64,000 bases of DNA from Hyphococcus sp. (GTDB lineage Bacteria; Pseudomonadota; Alphaproteobacteria; Caulobacterales; Parvularculaceae), in assembly GCA_028281665.1 (NCBI GenBank), contig JANQJK010000023.1, positions 62,001-126,000 of the forward strand, read 5' to 3'. This document shows, piece by piece, positions 1-9,448 of this stretch (position 1 is the stretch's first letter; each line of letters opens with the position of its first letter). The notes beneath the pieces were generated by a model, which ran no database searches, was not told the origin of the DNA, and was given only the letters and a program-made list of their open reading frames with translations. Both the position numbers and the translations under genes were made by a program.

Positions 1-909
1 CAGCGAAAACCGAAATCCATGCGCGTCACGTTCGAAGGTGAAACGCCGGCGGGCGTGACGGCGAAAGACATGGCGCTTGCCATGATCGCTGAAATCGGCG
101 CCGATGGCGGGCAGGGATATGCGATTGAATATGCCGGGCCCGCGGTTGAGGCGCTGTCCATGGAAGCGCGCATGACCCTTTGCAATATGTCGATCGAAGG
201 CGGCGCCCGCTCCGGCATGGTGGCCCCGGACGACAAAACCATTGCATGGCTTGAGGGGCGTGACCGCGCGCCGAAGGGCGGCGCCTGGGACGCGGCGGTC
301 AGCGACTGGCTTTCGCTGCGAACTGACGAGGGCGCAACGTTTGACAAGGAAGTCGTAATCGACGCGTCTGAACTGAAGCCGATGATTACCTATGGTGTTT
401 CGCCGGACGCCGCGGCGGCGGTGGATGCGCGAGCACCGGCTGCGGCGAGCGACGAGGAGCGCCGCGCGGCTGACTACATGAAACTTGAAGGCGGCCGGCC
501 GTTTACGGAAAACAGCGTCGACAAGGTGTTTATCGGCAGCTGCACCAACTCAAGACTCTCCGACCTTCGTCTCGCCGCGGAGATCATGCGCGGCCGCAAG
601 GTGAGGGACGGCGTCGTCGCGCTCATTGTGCCGGGATCGGAAGCCGTGCGCCGCGCTGCGGAGGAAGAGGGGCTCCACAAGGTGTTTCTGGATGCGGGCG
701 CCGAATGGCGCGAGCCCGGATGCTCTATGTGCATCGCCATGAATGGCGATGCCGGCGCGCCGGGCGACCTCGTCGTTTCCACCTCGAACCGCAATTTCAT
801 GGGCCGTCAGGGCAAGGACGTCCGCACGGTGCTTGCCAGCCCGGCCACTGCGGCGGCGAGCGCGATCGAGGGCCGCATTGCCGATCCGCGCCCCTACCTG
901 GAGCAATAA
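1..909 (+). CDS. leuC: 3-isopropylmalate dehydratase large subunit, 5'-truncated by window
   Basis: This is the C-terminal part of the aconitase-family subunit that isomerises 2- and 3-isopropylmalate in leucine synthesis. The reading frame is open from base 1, so the gene starts outside the window. The [4Fe-4S] ligands are visible as GSCTNSR and, later, EPGCSMC, both typical of the family, and CNMSIEGGARSGM also fits. About 300 of the usual 465-475 residues are present. It is followed within 3 bases by leuD, its partner subunit, and then by leuB, so the three are surely co-transcribed. Confidence 0.97.
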   Translation, partial: QRKPKSMRVTFEGETPAGVTAKDMALAMIAEIGADGGQGYAIEYAGPAVEALSMEARMTLCNMSIEGGARSGMVAPDDKTIAWLEGRDRAPKGGAWDAAVSDWLSLRTDEGATFDKEVVIDASELKPMITYGVSPDAAAAVDARAPAAASDEERRAADYMKLEGGRPFTENSVDKVFIGSCTNSRLSDLRLAAEIMRGRKVRDGVVALIVPGSEAVRRAAEEEGLHKVFLDAGAEWREPGCSMCIAMNGDAGAPGDLVVSTSNRNFMGRQGKDVRTVLASPATAAASAIEGRIADPRPYLEQ

Positions 910-912
910 CTC

Positions 913-1494
913 ATGTCGTTCGAACCGTTTCGCACCCTGACATCAAAAACGCTGGTTTTGCCGGCGGAAAATATTGATACGGATCAAATCATCGCCGCCC
1001 GCTTCCTGACGACAACGTCGCGGGATGGCCTCGGAAAAGCGGCGTTCTACGATTGGCGTTTTGACGAGAACGGCGCGCCGAAAAATTCGTCGCCCTTCAG
1101 CGGCTACGACCCGGCGGCGCAAAAAATACTGGTGGCCGGCGCGAATTTCGGTTGCGGGTCGTCGCGAGAGCACGCGCCCTGGGCGCTCTACGACCTTGGG
1201 TTTCGGGCAGTCGTCAGTTCCGACATCGCTGACATCTTCACAAGCAACGCGCTGAAAAATGGATTGCTTCCTGTAGAAGTTGACGAACAGACCCATCGGA
1301 CGTTGCTCGATGCGCCCGGCGAAGAAGTAAGTGTGGATCTTGAAGGTCAGACGCTCCGATTTGGCGGCGACCGGCAGGCCGCGTTCAAGGTGGAGCCGTT
1401 TGCACGGCGATGCCTCCTGGACGGCGTTGATCCGCTGGGACACCTCCTCAATCAGGTCGATGCCATCGAAGCCTATGAAAGCGCGCGCCCGTGA
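913..1494 (+). CDS. leuD: 3-isopropylmalate dehydratase small subunit
   Basis: This is the swivel-domain subunit that completes the LeuCD isomerase. At 193 residues it has the normal family length. The hallmark ANFGCGSSREHAPWAL segment is present near residue 75, and the N-terminal region reads LPAENIDTDQIIAARFL as in other LeuD proteins. The ATG lies 3 bases after the leuC stop. The 3' end overlaps the GTG start of leuB by four bases (GTGA), which implies translational coupling. Confidence 0.97.
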   Translation: MSFEPFRTLTSKTLVLPAENIDTDQIIAARFLTTTSRDGLGKAAFYDWRFDENGAPKNSSPFSGYDPAAQKILVAGANFGCGSSREHAPWALYDLGFRAVVSSDIADIFTSNALKNGLLPVEVDEQTHRTLLDAPGEEVSVDLEGQTLRFGGDRQAAFKVEPFARRCLLDGVDPLGHLLNQVDAIEAYESARP

Positions 1495-2537
1495 CAAAAA
1501 AGATTGCCTATCTGCCGGGCGACGGCGTTGGTCCCGAAGTCGCCGGTGCGGCGCGGCTTGTTACTGAAGCGGCGGCGCGGAAATTTGATTTCCCGATTGA
1601 GATAAAGGACTGCCTCTTCGGCGGCGCCGCCATCGACGCTTGCGGCGATCCGTTCCCGGCGGACACGAAAGAGATCTGCCAGGCGTCCGACGCCATTTTG
1701 CTTGGCGCCATCGGCGGGCCGAAATGGGACAATGCGTCGAAACGGCCCGAACCGGGTCTCCTCGCACTGCGTAAGGATCTAGGGTTGTTCGCCAATCTGC
1801 GGCCTGTGAAAATTTTTGATGGGCACGAGGCGAAATCGCCCCTCAAGGACGATCGTGCGCGGGGCGTGGATATCATGTTCGTGCGTGAACTCACCGGCGG
1901 GATTTACTTTGGCGACCGAGAAGAAGGCGAGGACGCGGCGTGGGACCAGTGCGCATATTCCCGCGAGGAAGTGGAGCGGGTCGCACGCGTTGCGTTCGAG
2001 GCTGCACGAAGCCGCAAGGGTCAGGTCACCTCCGTCGACAAAGCCAATGTTCTGGCGACGGGCAGGCTCTGGCGCAGGACGGTGACGGCGCTGCAGGCGA
2101 GCGACTATCCGGATGTGGCTCTCCATCACGAGTATGTCGACGCGATGGCGATGAAACTCATCCAGGCGCCGGCGCATTACGACATTGTGCTGACCGAAAA
2201 TCTGTTCGGCGACATTCTGAGTGACGAGGCGTCGGTGATCGCCGCGTCCATCGGGTTGGCGCCGTCCGCATCTCTTGGCGCCGGCGGGCCTGGGCTATAC
2301 GAGCCGATCCACGGGAGCGCGCCTGACATCGCGGGCGAGGACAAGGCGAACCCCGCCGGGTCGATTCTCTCGGCGGCGATGATGTTTCGTCTCAGTCTTG
2401 GCGCGCCGGAGATCGCCGATGCGATTGAGACTGCCGTGGAAACGGCGCTTGCCGCCGGCCATGGCACCGCTGATGTGGGCGGAAATGACGGCTGCAAGGC
2501 CTTTGCAGACAGGATTGCCGGCGCGCTGTCGTCATAG
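1491..2537 (+). CDS. leuB: 3-isopropylmalate dehydrogenase
   Basis: This enzyme carries out NAD-dependent oxidation and decarboxylation of 3-isopropylmalate to 2-oxoisocaproate, in the cytoplasm. The 348-residue protein shows GDGVGPEV at the N-terminus, the substrate and metal-binding ENLFGDILSDEASV stretch and the nucleotide-binding HGSAPDIAG loop. The start is GTG, chosen because it overlaps the leuD stop and gives the expected N-terminus (MTKKIAYLPGDG). It is the last gene of the visible leuCDB run. Confidence 0.97.
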   Translation: MTKKIAYLPGDGVGPEVAGAARLVTEAAARKFDFPIEIKDCLFGGAAIDACGDPFPADTKEICQASDAILLGAIGGPKWDNASKRPEPGLLALRKDLGLFANLRPVKIFDGHEAKSPLKDDRARGVDIMFVRELTGGIYFGDREEGEDAAWDQCAYSREEVERVARVAFEAARSRKGQVTSVDKANVLATGRLWRRTVTALQASDYPDVALHHEYVDAMAMKLIQAPAHYDIVLTENLFGDILSDEASVIAASIGLAPSASLGAGGPGLYEPIHGSAPDIAGEDKANPAGSILSAAMMFRLSLGAPEIADAIETAVETALAAGHGTADVGGNDGCKAFADRIAGALSS

Positions 2538-2611
2538 CTGCGCGCTCCACTGGATCGCGAAAACCAAACCGTACTAAAAACCCGCCTGACAGCATTGAGG
2601 GCGAGGAAAAG

Positions 2612-4099
2612 ATGTCTGCATATCAAGTCAACCGCCGCTGCGCCCTGAAGGCGGGCGCTGCGGTCAGCGCGCTCGCTGCGGCCGGCTGCGGTCGCGGCGA
2701 CAATGCGCCGGGCGCCAGCGCGGACCTTGCCGGTCTCGACGCCATCGCGACCGCGCAGGCAATCAAGGGCGGTGAGTTATCGGCGGCGGAGGCCGTTGGC
2801 GCCGCTATCGATCGCGCCGAGGCGGTCAACCCACAGATCAATGCGATTGTCTCGCCTTACTTCGACTCCGCGCGGGAACAGGCGACGCAAAACGCAGACG
2901 GCCCGTGGTTCGGCGTGCCGTCCTTCATCAAGGATCTCAGCAATGTAATCGGTCAGCGGACAGCCTACGGGTCAAAGGCGTTTGCCAACAATGTCGCCGC
3001 GACCCAGTCCGACTTTGTGACCGCCTATTTGAACACGGGCATGATCAGCCTCGGTAAAAGCGCGACGCCGGAATTCGGCCTTACCGCGACGACGGAAACG
3101 TCGCTCGCCGGCGATACACGCAACCCGTGGGATCTTAACCACTCCGCAGGCGGATCATCCGGCGGCGCCGCGGCGCTTGTCGCGTCGCGCGTCGTGCCGG
3201 TGGCGCATGCGTCGGATGGCGGCGGATCGATCCGTATCCCGGCCTCCTGCTGCGGTCTCGTCGGTCTGAAGCCTTCAAGCTTTCGCTTTCCCGAACCGGA
3301 ACGGCGCCCCGATCAGCCCGTGCGCCTTTCCGAGCACGGCGTCGTATCCCGAACCGTGCGCGATACCGCGGCGTTTTTCGCGATGATGGAGGTCGAGAGC
3401 GACCTGCCGAAAGTCGGGCTCGTCGAGGCGCCGTCAACGGCGAGGGGAAAGATCGCTGTCGCAATTGATCCGGCGGCCGGGACCGGCGTTGACCCGGACG
3501 TCGCCGCCGCCGTGCGGCGCACGGCGGACGTCCTGTCGGACGCCGGACATGACGTTGTCGAAATCGGACCGCCCTTTGCAAGCGCCGTCGGCCAGGACTT
3601 TATTCTTTACTGGGCTGCGGGCGCCGCGCAAACCGTCGGCGACTGGGAAGCCGCAACCGGGCGAAAAGCGAGCTATAATGATTTCGAAGCGTGGACCTTC
3701 GGTCTCGTCGATTACTTCAACGCATATCAAGGGTCGGCGGTCGACGCCTTCGTCAGATTGAAGAACTTTGCCCGGGACTGGCGGGCCGCGTTCAACAATT
3801 TTGACGTGCTGCTGACGCCGGTGCTGGCGGTGCCCCCTGCGCCGATCGGGTATCTGTCGCCGTCCGCCGCTTTTCCTGTTCTTTTGGATCGCCTCACCCG
3901 ATACGCCGCCTATACGTTCTACGCCAACCTCGCCGGCGCGCCGTCGATTTCGCTGCCGCTTGCACAGTCGGAAAACGGGTTGCCGCTCGGCGTCATGGCG
4001 TCGGCGGTGCAGGGCGGCGACGGCGCATTGATTGAACTTGCCTATGAGCTGGAGGAGGCGATGCCGTGGGACGCGAGAACGCCTGGGGTCGTTGCATAA
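2612..4099 (+). CDS. Exported amidase-signature family hydrolase (lipoprotein)
   Basis: This is a 495-residue amidase-signature hydrolase. The Ser-Ser-Lys machinery can be read as Lys in FIKDLS, Ser in GGSSGGAAA and Ser in DGGGSIRIPA. The N-terminus (NRRCALKAG followed by a hydrophobic run and AAAGC) looks like a twin-arginine-type signal ending in a lipobox, so the enzyme is probably a periplasmic lipoprotein. The substrate cannot be told from sequence; the family covers aliphatic amides, peptide amides and glutamyl-tRNA-like substrates. It stands 74 bases after leuB and converges with plsB, the two stops being 3 bases apart. Confidence 0.88.
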   Translation: MSAYQVNRRCALKAGAAVSALAAAGCGRGDNAPGASADLAGLDAIATAQAIKGGELSAAEAVGAAIDRAEAVNPQINAIVSPYFDSAREQATQNADGPWFGVPSFIKDLSNVIGQRTAYGSKAFANNVAATQSDFVTAYLNTGMISLGKSATPEFGLTATTETSLAGDTRNPWDLNHSAGGSSGGAAALVASRVVPVAHASDGGGSIRIPASCCGLVGLKPSSFRFPEPERRPDQPVRLSEHGVVSRTVRDTAAFFAMMEVESDLPKVGLVEAPSTARGKIAVAIDPAAGTGVDPDVAAAVRRTADVLSDAGHDVVEIGPPFASAVGQDFILYWAAGAAQTVGDWEAATGRKASYNDFEAWTFGLVDYFNAYQGSAVDAFVRLKNFARDWRAAFNNFDVLLTPVLAVPPAPIGYLSPSAAFPVLLDRLTRYAAYTFYANLAGAPSISLPLAQSENGLPLGVMASAVQGGDGALIELAYELEEAMPWDARTPGVVA

Positions 4100-4102
4100 G
4101 CG

Positions 4103-6550
4103 CTAATATTGCGGGGGTGCATCGGCTCTGCGGGCTGATCCGTTGGCGTATCTCGGCGCCGGTCGTTCTGAGCTGTCTGCAAGTCGAGTTTCCGCAGCTT
4201 TGGCGACGAGATCCACGCGTCTCGTAATACCGTCAAGCTGGTCGCGGAATTCGCGCCGCGCTGCATCGAGCGCGGCGGCGTCGCCCGAAATCAGGTTGCG
4301 ATTCATGGCAAGGTCGAACCCGTTTTCGAACATCAGCTTACCGATGGATTCCTCGCTTGCAATCCGGCGCTGCAATAGCGCCTGACGTGCGTAACTGAGC
4401 GCAGCATTGACGACCGCTTTCTTGTCGTTTGCGTCGCTGGCGATCCGCGCGTCAAGCAGGACATCGGCGACAATCGAATAGGCTTCGGCGAAGGGGCGCA
4501 GCGCGGCATGCGAGACAAGCGGCGTCATTTCAGCCAGCAGATCATGGGCTTCGCCGGCCTTTACTCTGGCGGTCCAGTCAGGATCGTGCCGTCGCATCTC
4601 CTCTTCGATATCCGATTTGAAGCGATCCAGCGGGGGATAGAAGAACTCGAATTTAAAGAGGTCGCGGACCTCGGCGACCTCCCGCCAGAATGCGTCTAAG
4701 GGTTCAGTCGGCGCCTCGCCCGCCTTAGCTAGCGCCAATTCCGCGATGGCTTTGGCGACAAAGAAGTGCACGGCCGTGTTGCGATAGTAGCTCGCTTCAA
4801 AGTGCTTTCCCGCCGCAATTGAATAGACCGGCTCCGGTCCGGCGTCGTAACAGGAGACGACGCCCATCTCGATAATGGACTCCGCGACCGTCCGCATTCG
4901 CGTCACGTCGAGGCGCGTAATATCCTTCGTCAACGGCAGCCCGCGCGATTTCGCCCAGTCGCGCAGCGCCAACATGCGACGGTTGATTTCCGTTTCCGTA
5001 AGAGCGCGCGGCGCCGCGCCCGTAAGGATAAGCATGAAGAGAGCCGTCGGCGTTATCGGCGTAACGGCGTTCGCACTCACTGACGCTTCGAAGGCGATTT
5101 TTTGCAGGTGCACCGAAAACCGCTCGTCGCCGGCGGCAATAGCGCCGGCGATCTCCGGCGCTGTCGTATCGACGACTACGGGTTCGCCGAATCCAAATGA
5201 AATCCGGCCGAGGGGCTTGCGCAGGCTTCGCAGATAGTCGGCCATCCAGGCAAGGCTCTCTTTCCTTTTTGCAGCGCCGGTCTGCTCGGTGGCATAGTCG
5301 CTCAACTCCGCGATCAGGTCGTAATAGACCGACACCGGGATGATCGTCAGATCACGCATGTTTTCCTTGGCCGCCGCCTCCACGACATATTTCAGAATGC
5401 CGAAGCGCGGCGGCATGAGCTTGCCGTTGCGCGATCTCGTACCCTCAAGCGCCCAGGAAACGGGAAAGCGCTTTCCCATCAGATAGGACAGATATTGCCG
5501 CATGACGATTTTGTAGACGGCGCTGTCGATTGACCGCCGGATAAAGACAGCGCCAGCCCGGCGCATGAGATAGCCGACCCCCGCGAACGCCATGTTGTCG
5601 CCGCCGATCATGTGGACCAGCGGGAAAGACTCATCGCGCGTCGTGAGCATGATGGCGACGCCGTCAATATGGGTTTTGTGGGTAAAAACCAGCGCCAGCG
5701 GTCGCGTCAGCGCCAATCGGCGAATTTCAGCGACTTTCTGTTTGTCGTAAACAAGCTTGTCTTCATACCCAAGCCGGCATACCGCGCGGGAGAACGCCCA
5801 CGCCGCGCTGATATGGGGCGCACGCGCGTTCGGAACGAGTTCCTTTAGGCATGCACGCGCTTCTTCGCGGACTTCTGCAATCGGGCGGCCGGTCTCGGCC
5901 GCGACTTTTTCAAGTTGCGCCTGAAAACTCTTTCGGCCCCAAAGGGCGCGCGTCACGTAGCGGGGGTATTTGATCGTTTCGCCGGTCACGCTGCGGGCGT
6001 CGCGCTCGATGGTCAGCGCCGCCTGCAACGCCACGTAATCGGCAAATGCGTCTGCGTCAGTGTTTGCGTCGTCGTGGGCGGCGTGTCTCGCGTGGCGCAA
6101 TCGTAACTCGCCAAGCGTTGCGGCCTCGCCGATGACGATTGCGCAACGCTGCGGCCTGTATTTCACCATCCGGCGTTGGCGGAAATCGCTGCCGATCAGA
6201 TGGGTCCAGCCCATAATTTCGCGCCAGGACTGCTGGCGCTGCGTCTTGGGTTTCCAGGCGATGCCGACGGGAACGACGAGGGCGTTCTCCGTTGCGCCAA
6301 GTGCATCGGTCAGGCCGTCATGTTGCAGGTTTTCCTGTTCGCCCGACTCGCGCACCCATGCGATGGTGTTCGCGCCGTCATCGGTTAACGCATTGTCGGC
6401 AAACGCTTGTAAGATGGCGCGCTCGGTCCCGGTCTCCGCATAAAGAACATATAGCCTGCGCGTCGCGTTCGGTTGCTCCGGCGTCGCTCCCACGATCTCG
6501 ATATCGCGCAAGGAAATGGCGCCGGCGGCCCGGTTTTCGTCAACCGCCAT
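4103..6550 (-). CDS. plsB: Glycerol-3-phosphate 1-O-acyltransferase
   Basis: This enzyme makes lysophosphatidate from glycerol-3-phosphate and acyl-ACP or acyl-CoA at the inner membrane, the first step of phospholipid synthesis. Its 815 residues match the length of E. coli PlsB. All acyltransferase blocks are readable: FTHKTHIDG (HX4D), GAVFIRRS, EGTRSRNGKL and IIPVSVYYD. The gene starts 3 bases after the gpsA stop, so supply of the substrate and its acylation are encoded together. A large PlsB rather than PlsX/PlsY is notable for an alphaproteobacterium but is known in several marine lineages. Confidence 0.95.
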   Translation of the reverse strand: MAVDENRAAGAISLRDIEIVGATPEQPNATRRLYVLYAETGTERAILQAFADNALTDDGANTIAWVRESGEQENLQHDGLTDALGATENALVVPVGIAWKPKTQRQQSWREIMGWTHLIGSDFRQRRMVKYRPQRCAIVIGEAATLGELRLRHARHAAHDDANTDADAFADYVALQAALTIERDARSVTGETIKYPRYVTRALWGRKSFQAQLEKVAAETGRPIAEVREEARACLKELVPNARAPHISAAWAFSRAVCRLGYEDKLVYDKQKVAEIRRLALTRPLALVFTHKTHIDGVAIMLTTRDESFPLVHMIGGDNMAFAGVGYLMRRAGAVFIRRSIDSAVYKIVMRQYLSYLMGKRFPVSWALEGTRSRNGKLMPPRFGILKYVVEAAAKENMRDLTIIPVSVYYDLIAELSDYATEQTGAAKRKESLAWMADYLRSLRKPLGRISFGFGEPVVVDTTAPEIAGAIAAGDERFSVHLQKIAFEASVSANAVTPITPTALFMLILTGAAPRALTETEINRRMLALRDWAKSRGLPLTKDITRLDVTRMRTVAESIIEMGVVSCYDAGPEPVYSIAAGKHFEASYYRNTAVHFFVAKAIAELALAKAGEAPTEPLDAFWREVAEVRDLFKFEFFYPPLDRFKSDIEEEMRRHDPDWTARVKAGEAHDLLAEMTPLVSHAALRPFAEAYSIVADVLLDARIASDANDKKAVVNAALSYARQALLQRRIASEESIGKLMFENGFDLAMNRNLISGDAAALDAARREFRDQLDGITRRVDLVAKAAETRLADSSERPAPRYANGSARRADAPPQY

Positions 6551-6553
6551 CGC

Positions 6554-7555
6554 CTATCCGGGGTCCGCTTCAGAGCCGGACTCGCTGCGCAACAGGCCGC
6601 GGAAGGCGCGGGTCGCCGTCGAACCTTCGTGGCAAACCTTGTAGACCTCGTGGGCGATCGGCATTTCGACACCGTATTCATCGGCCAGTTCCATGACGAT
6701 CTTGCTTGAGTTGATCCCTTCGGCGACCTGGTTCATGTCCGCGATGATCTCGTCGACCGTGCGTCCCTTGCCGAGTTCCTCGCCCACGTGATGGTTGCGG
6801 CTGAGGCTTGAGGTACAGGTCGCCATCATGTCGCCGAGCCCCGCAAGGCCGGCGAATGTCGCCGGATCGCCGCCCATGGCGACGCCCAGCCGGGAAACTT
6901 CCGCCAGCCCCCGCGTGATCACGGCGGATCTTGTGTTCTCGCCCGCGCCGGCGCCGTCGCCCATGCCGGCGGCGATGGCGATCACGTTTTTCAGTGCGCC
7001 GCCGAGTTCGGCGCCCACCATGTCCGTGTTGGTGTAAACGCGGAAAAGGCTCGACTGGAACAGGGGTTTCAGTTTGCGCAGGATGACCTCGTCTTCCATG
7101 GCGAGGACGCTGGCGGCGGCGAAGCCCTGCACGATTTCGCGCGCGAGATTGGGGCCCGTGAGGACGCCCGGCGGATGGCCCGGCATGACTTCTTCAATGA
7201 CTTCGGTCATCCGAAAACGGGTTTCCGGCTCGAAACCCTTGGCGAGGCTGATGACGGGAATCCACGCGCGGCAATGTTGCCGTGCGGTCTTGAGCGTTTC
7301 GCGCATGGCCTTGGACGGCACGCCCATGACAAGAAGGTCGGCCGAGCTGACGGCTTCTTCGAGATTATTCGTTGCCTTGAGTTTTGAATTCAGTTTGAGG
7401 CCGGGCAGATAACGCTCATTCGCACCCGTATTATTGATGCTGTCGGCAGTCGCAGGGTCGCGCGCCCAGATGACAGTCGGCGTGTTGGCGCTCATGATGG
7501 AAGCGACGGTCGTTCCCCACGATCCGGCGCCAAGTACCGCTGCCCGTAAAATCAT
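6554..7555 (-). CDS. gpsA: NAD(P)+-dependent glycerol-3-phosphate dehydrogenase
   Basis: GpsA reduces dihydroxyacetone phosphate to glycerol-3-phosphate, the backbone for phospholipids. The 333-residue protein begins with the Rossmann motif AVLGAGSWGTTVA and contains LTGPNLAREI, the KNVIAIAAGMGDG segment with the catalytic lysine, and TRGLAEVSRLG. It lies between the HAD-acyltransferase gene and plsB on the same strand, forming a compact lipid-precursor operon. Confidence 0.96.
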   Translation of the reverse strand: MILRAAVLGAGSWGTTVASIMSANTPTVIWARDPATADSINNTGANERYLPGLKLNSKLKATNNLEEAVSSADLLVMGVPSKAMRETLKTARQHCRAWIPVISLAKGFEPETRFRMTEVIEEVMPGHPPGVLTGPNLAREIVQGFAAASVLAMEDEVILRKLKPLFQSSLFRVYTNTDMVGAELGGALKNVIAIAAGMGDGAGAGENTRSAVITRGLAEVSRLGVAMGGDPATFAGLAGLGDMMATCTSSLSRNHHVGEELGKGRTVDEIIADMNQVAEGINSSKIVMELADEYGVEMPIAHEVYKVCHEGSTATRAFRGLLRSESGSEADPG

Positions 7556-7651
7556 TCAGCCTCCAGAACAAGCGAACGCGCATACTAGCCCGCCGGCGGG
7601 CCCATGGCAAAGGCGTCGCCGGCTTGTTGAAAGCGTGGATTTTGCGGACGA

Positions 7652-9091
7652 TCAGGCGTCGTCTGTCTGGCCGAGGGTTTTCAGATACATCCGGCGAACC
7701 TTGTCGATGTGGTGGTCGAGTTTTTCGGCGCTCCACTTCGAGGTTTTGACCGGCGGCAGGACGGTGACTTTGATCGTTGCGGGCTTGGCAATGTGGCGGC
7801 CTTTCGGCAGGGAGTCCCGGGCGTTGTGAATGACAATGGGCACGATCGGGACGCCGGCCTGCATGGCGATATGAAACGCGCCTTTTTTGAAGCGGCCGAG
7901 TTTCGCCCCGGCGCTCCGCGTGCCCTCCGGCGCAAGACACACCGATAGTTTTTCATCGTTGATGGCGCTGATGACGGGTTTAATCGCCCTGATCGCCTTC
8001 TCGGTTGATCCCCGATCGATGAAGACAACGTCTGCATACTGCATCGCCTGGCCGATGACGGGAAAGTTCAATATCTCTTTCTTGCCGATGCCTGTGAAAT
8101 CTCGCCGTATCAGGCGTGCAAGGATCAAGGGGTCGATGGAACTCTGATGATTAAAGATAAACACGGCCGGGCGGTGCGACCACAGATGTTCCTCGCCTTT
8201 TACGTCAAACTTGATGCCGGCAATCGCCGCCGAGAGTTCGCTCCAGATTGCGGACGCCGCGTTGAGTGCGGTTCTTTTGCTTCCGCTCAGCGCCCAAAGC
8301 GGCGCCGTCGCCGCCAGCGTGGCGGGCAACAACGCGAATACCGACCCTGTGCGCGCGATCTGTTGCAGCGTCGGTCGGCCGCGATTTTCAAAATCGCAGA
8401 CTGGCCAGTAATGTCCCCGCGCGATTGACCTCAATTTGTCGTTCGGGTTCACGGCGCAGGGTTTTCCGACCGCCTCAAAGAGCGGGAGATCATCGTCGCT
8501 GTCGGAGTAAAAATAGCTCTCCGACATCGCCGCCTCATTGCCGGCGCAATAGGCCTCCGCCGCAATGCGCTTGCCTTCTCCAAAACAGGTTGGCCGAATA
8601 ACGTCACCGGTAAAAACGCCGCCGTCGACCTCAAGCTCCGTACAGAGAACGTGATCGACGCCAAGCTCGCGCGCCGCCGGTTCGATCTGATACCGGGTTG
8701 CCGACGATACAATGACCACTTCGTGGCCCTGATCCTTATGAGCCTCGACGAGGGCGCGCGCCTCCGGATAGATTGAGCCTGCTACCTTCTTTTCATAGAC
8801 GCGCTGACCGAATTCCTCCATCGCATACTCGGCCTGACCGCGCAGGGATTTTGCGGTGGAGGCAACGAAGTCCGAAAACCCGATTTCCTTTCGCGAATAT
8901 TTGATCGCCGCGGCCGCCTGGATTCGGAAATCCGCCGGCGACATTTTTCCGCTGCGGATTTGCTCGGTCAAAAAAGCCTGTACCGAGTAGCCGGCGATCA
9001 GCGTCTTGTCATAATCGAAAAACGCAGCAACGCGCGGACCCTTTTCGTCGGTCCGGATATCGTCCAGAAGATCGTCTATCGCATAGCGCAT
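7652..9091 (-). CDS. Fused HAD-IB phosphatase and 1-acyl-glycerol-3-phosphate acyltransferase
   Basis: This is a two-domain protein of 479 residues. Residues ~20-220 form a HAD-IB phosphatase (AFFDYDKTL with the DxDxT nucleophile motif, later YSDSDDDLPLF). Residues ~240-479 form a PlsC-type acyltransferase (FNHQSSIDP with HX4D, VFIDRGS, APEGTRSAG, VPIVPIVIHN). The C-terminal half would convert lysophosphatidate to phosphatidate, the step after PlsB. The role of the phosphatase half is unknown; it may act on a phosphorylated lipid or precursor. It is the first gene of the leftward operon with gpsA and plsB. Such fusions are known in proteobacteria. Confidence 0.9.
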   Translation of the reverse strand: MRYAIDDLLDDIRTDEKGPRVAAFFDYDKTLIAGYSVQAFLTEQIRSGKMSPADFRIQAAAAIKYSRKEIGFSDFVASTAKSLRGQAEYAMEEFGQRVYEKKVAGSIYPEARALVEAHKDQGHEVVIVSSATRYQIEPAARELGVDHVLCTELEVDGGVFTGDVIRPTCFGEGKRIAAEAYCAGNEAAMSESYFYSDSDDDLPLFEAVGKPCAVNPNDKLRSIARGHYWPVCDFENRGRPTLQQIARTGSVFALLPATLAATAPLWALSGSKRTALNAASAIWSELSAAIAGIKFDVKGEEHLWSHRPAVFIFNHQSSIDPLILARLIRRDFTGIGKKEILNFPVIGQAMQYADVVFIDRGSTEKAIRAIKPVISAINDEKLSVCLAPEGTRSAGAKLGRFKKGAFHIAMQAGVPIVPIVIHNARDSLPKGRHIAKPATIKVTVLPPVKTSKWSAEKLDHHIDKVRRMYLKTLGQTDDA

Positions 9092-9210
9092 CGTTTGGCC
9101 TTTCAGCCCGCCCCCAAATTACGGCGATGCTGCATCGATATGGTTACATCTTATGTAAAAGCTGACAATATTAGACGGATTATCATTTGGTTAAAGCACG
9201 AAGGGCCCCG

Positions 9211-9385
9211 ATGGAGCCGGAAACCTGTCAATTCAATTCCGATGCGGACGGCCTGACGATTTCGGCCTGTGCCTGGCCGGGCCCCGATAAACCGATGGGC
9301 GTCGTGCTTATCGCGCATGGACTTGCCGAATACGCCCGGCGATGTAACGGCCGACATCCTGGCCAGGCTAATGAGTAAAGCGTAG
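9211..9385 (+). pseudogene. Internally deleted alpha/beta hydrolase (monoacylglycerol-lipase-like)
   Basis: From the ATG at 9211 the frame reads like the first 40 residues of a lysophospholipase/monoacylglycerol lipase, including the oxyanion-hole segment VVLIAHGLAEYARR. It then loses similarity and stops. A second frame continues as GDVTADILARLMSKA and stops at 9385, which fits the usual C-terminal end of the same family. The catalytic core (around 240 residues) is missing, so this looks like an internal deletion with a frame change. It ends 10 bases before the old dusA start and so lies outside the integrated element. Confidence 0.6.
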
Positions 9386-9394
9386 ACAGGACCG

Positions 9395-9448
9395 GTGATC
9401 GCCAAGCATTCGTCACATCGCTTCTGTGTCGCCCCGATGATGGAATAG
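9395..9448 (+). pseudogene. Displaced 5' end of dusA at the left element boundary
   Basis: From a GTG at 9395 the frame reads MIAKHSSHRFCVAPMME and stops. The segment HRFCVAP-M matches the N-terminus of the intact dusA at 52743 (HRFCVAPLMDG), with differences mostly at third codon positions. It is best explained as the original chromosomal start of dusA, separated from the rest of the gene when the element integrated. Confidence 0.8.
9431..9444 (+). repeat. Candidate attL core in dusA 5' remnant
   Basis: The 14-base stretch gccccgatgatgga corresponds to gcccctctgatgga at 52776 inside intact dusA, with 12 of 14 positions identical in the same orientation. Similarity at DNA level is patchy on both sides. 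Strand exchange most likely took place in one of the short identical tracts, gcccc or tgatgga. The exact crossover cannot be fixed from one sequence. Confidence 0.65.
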
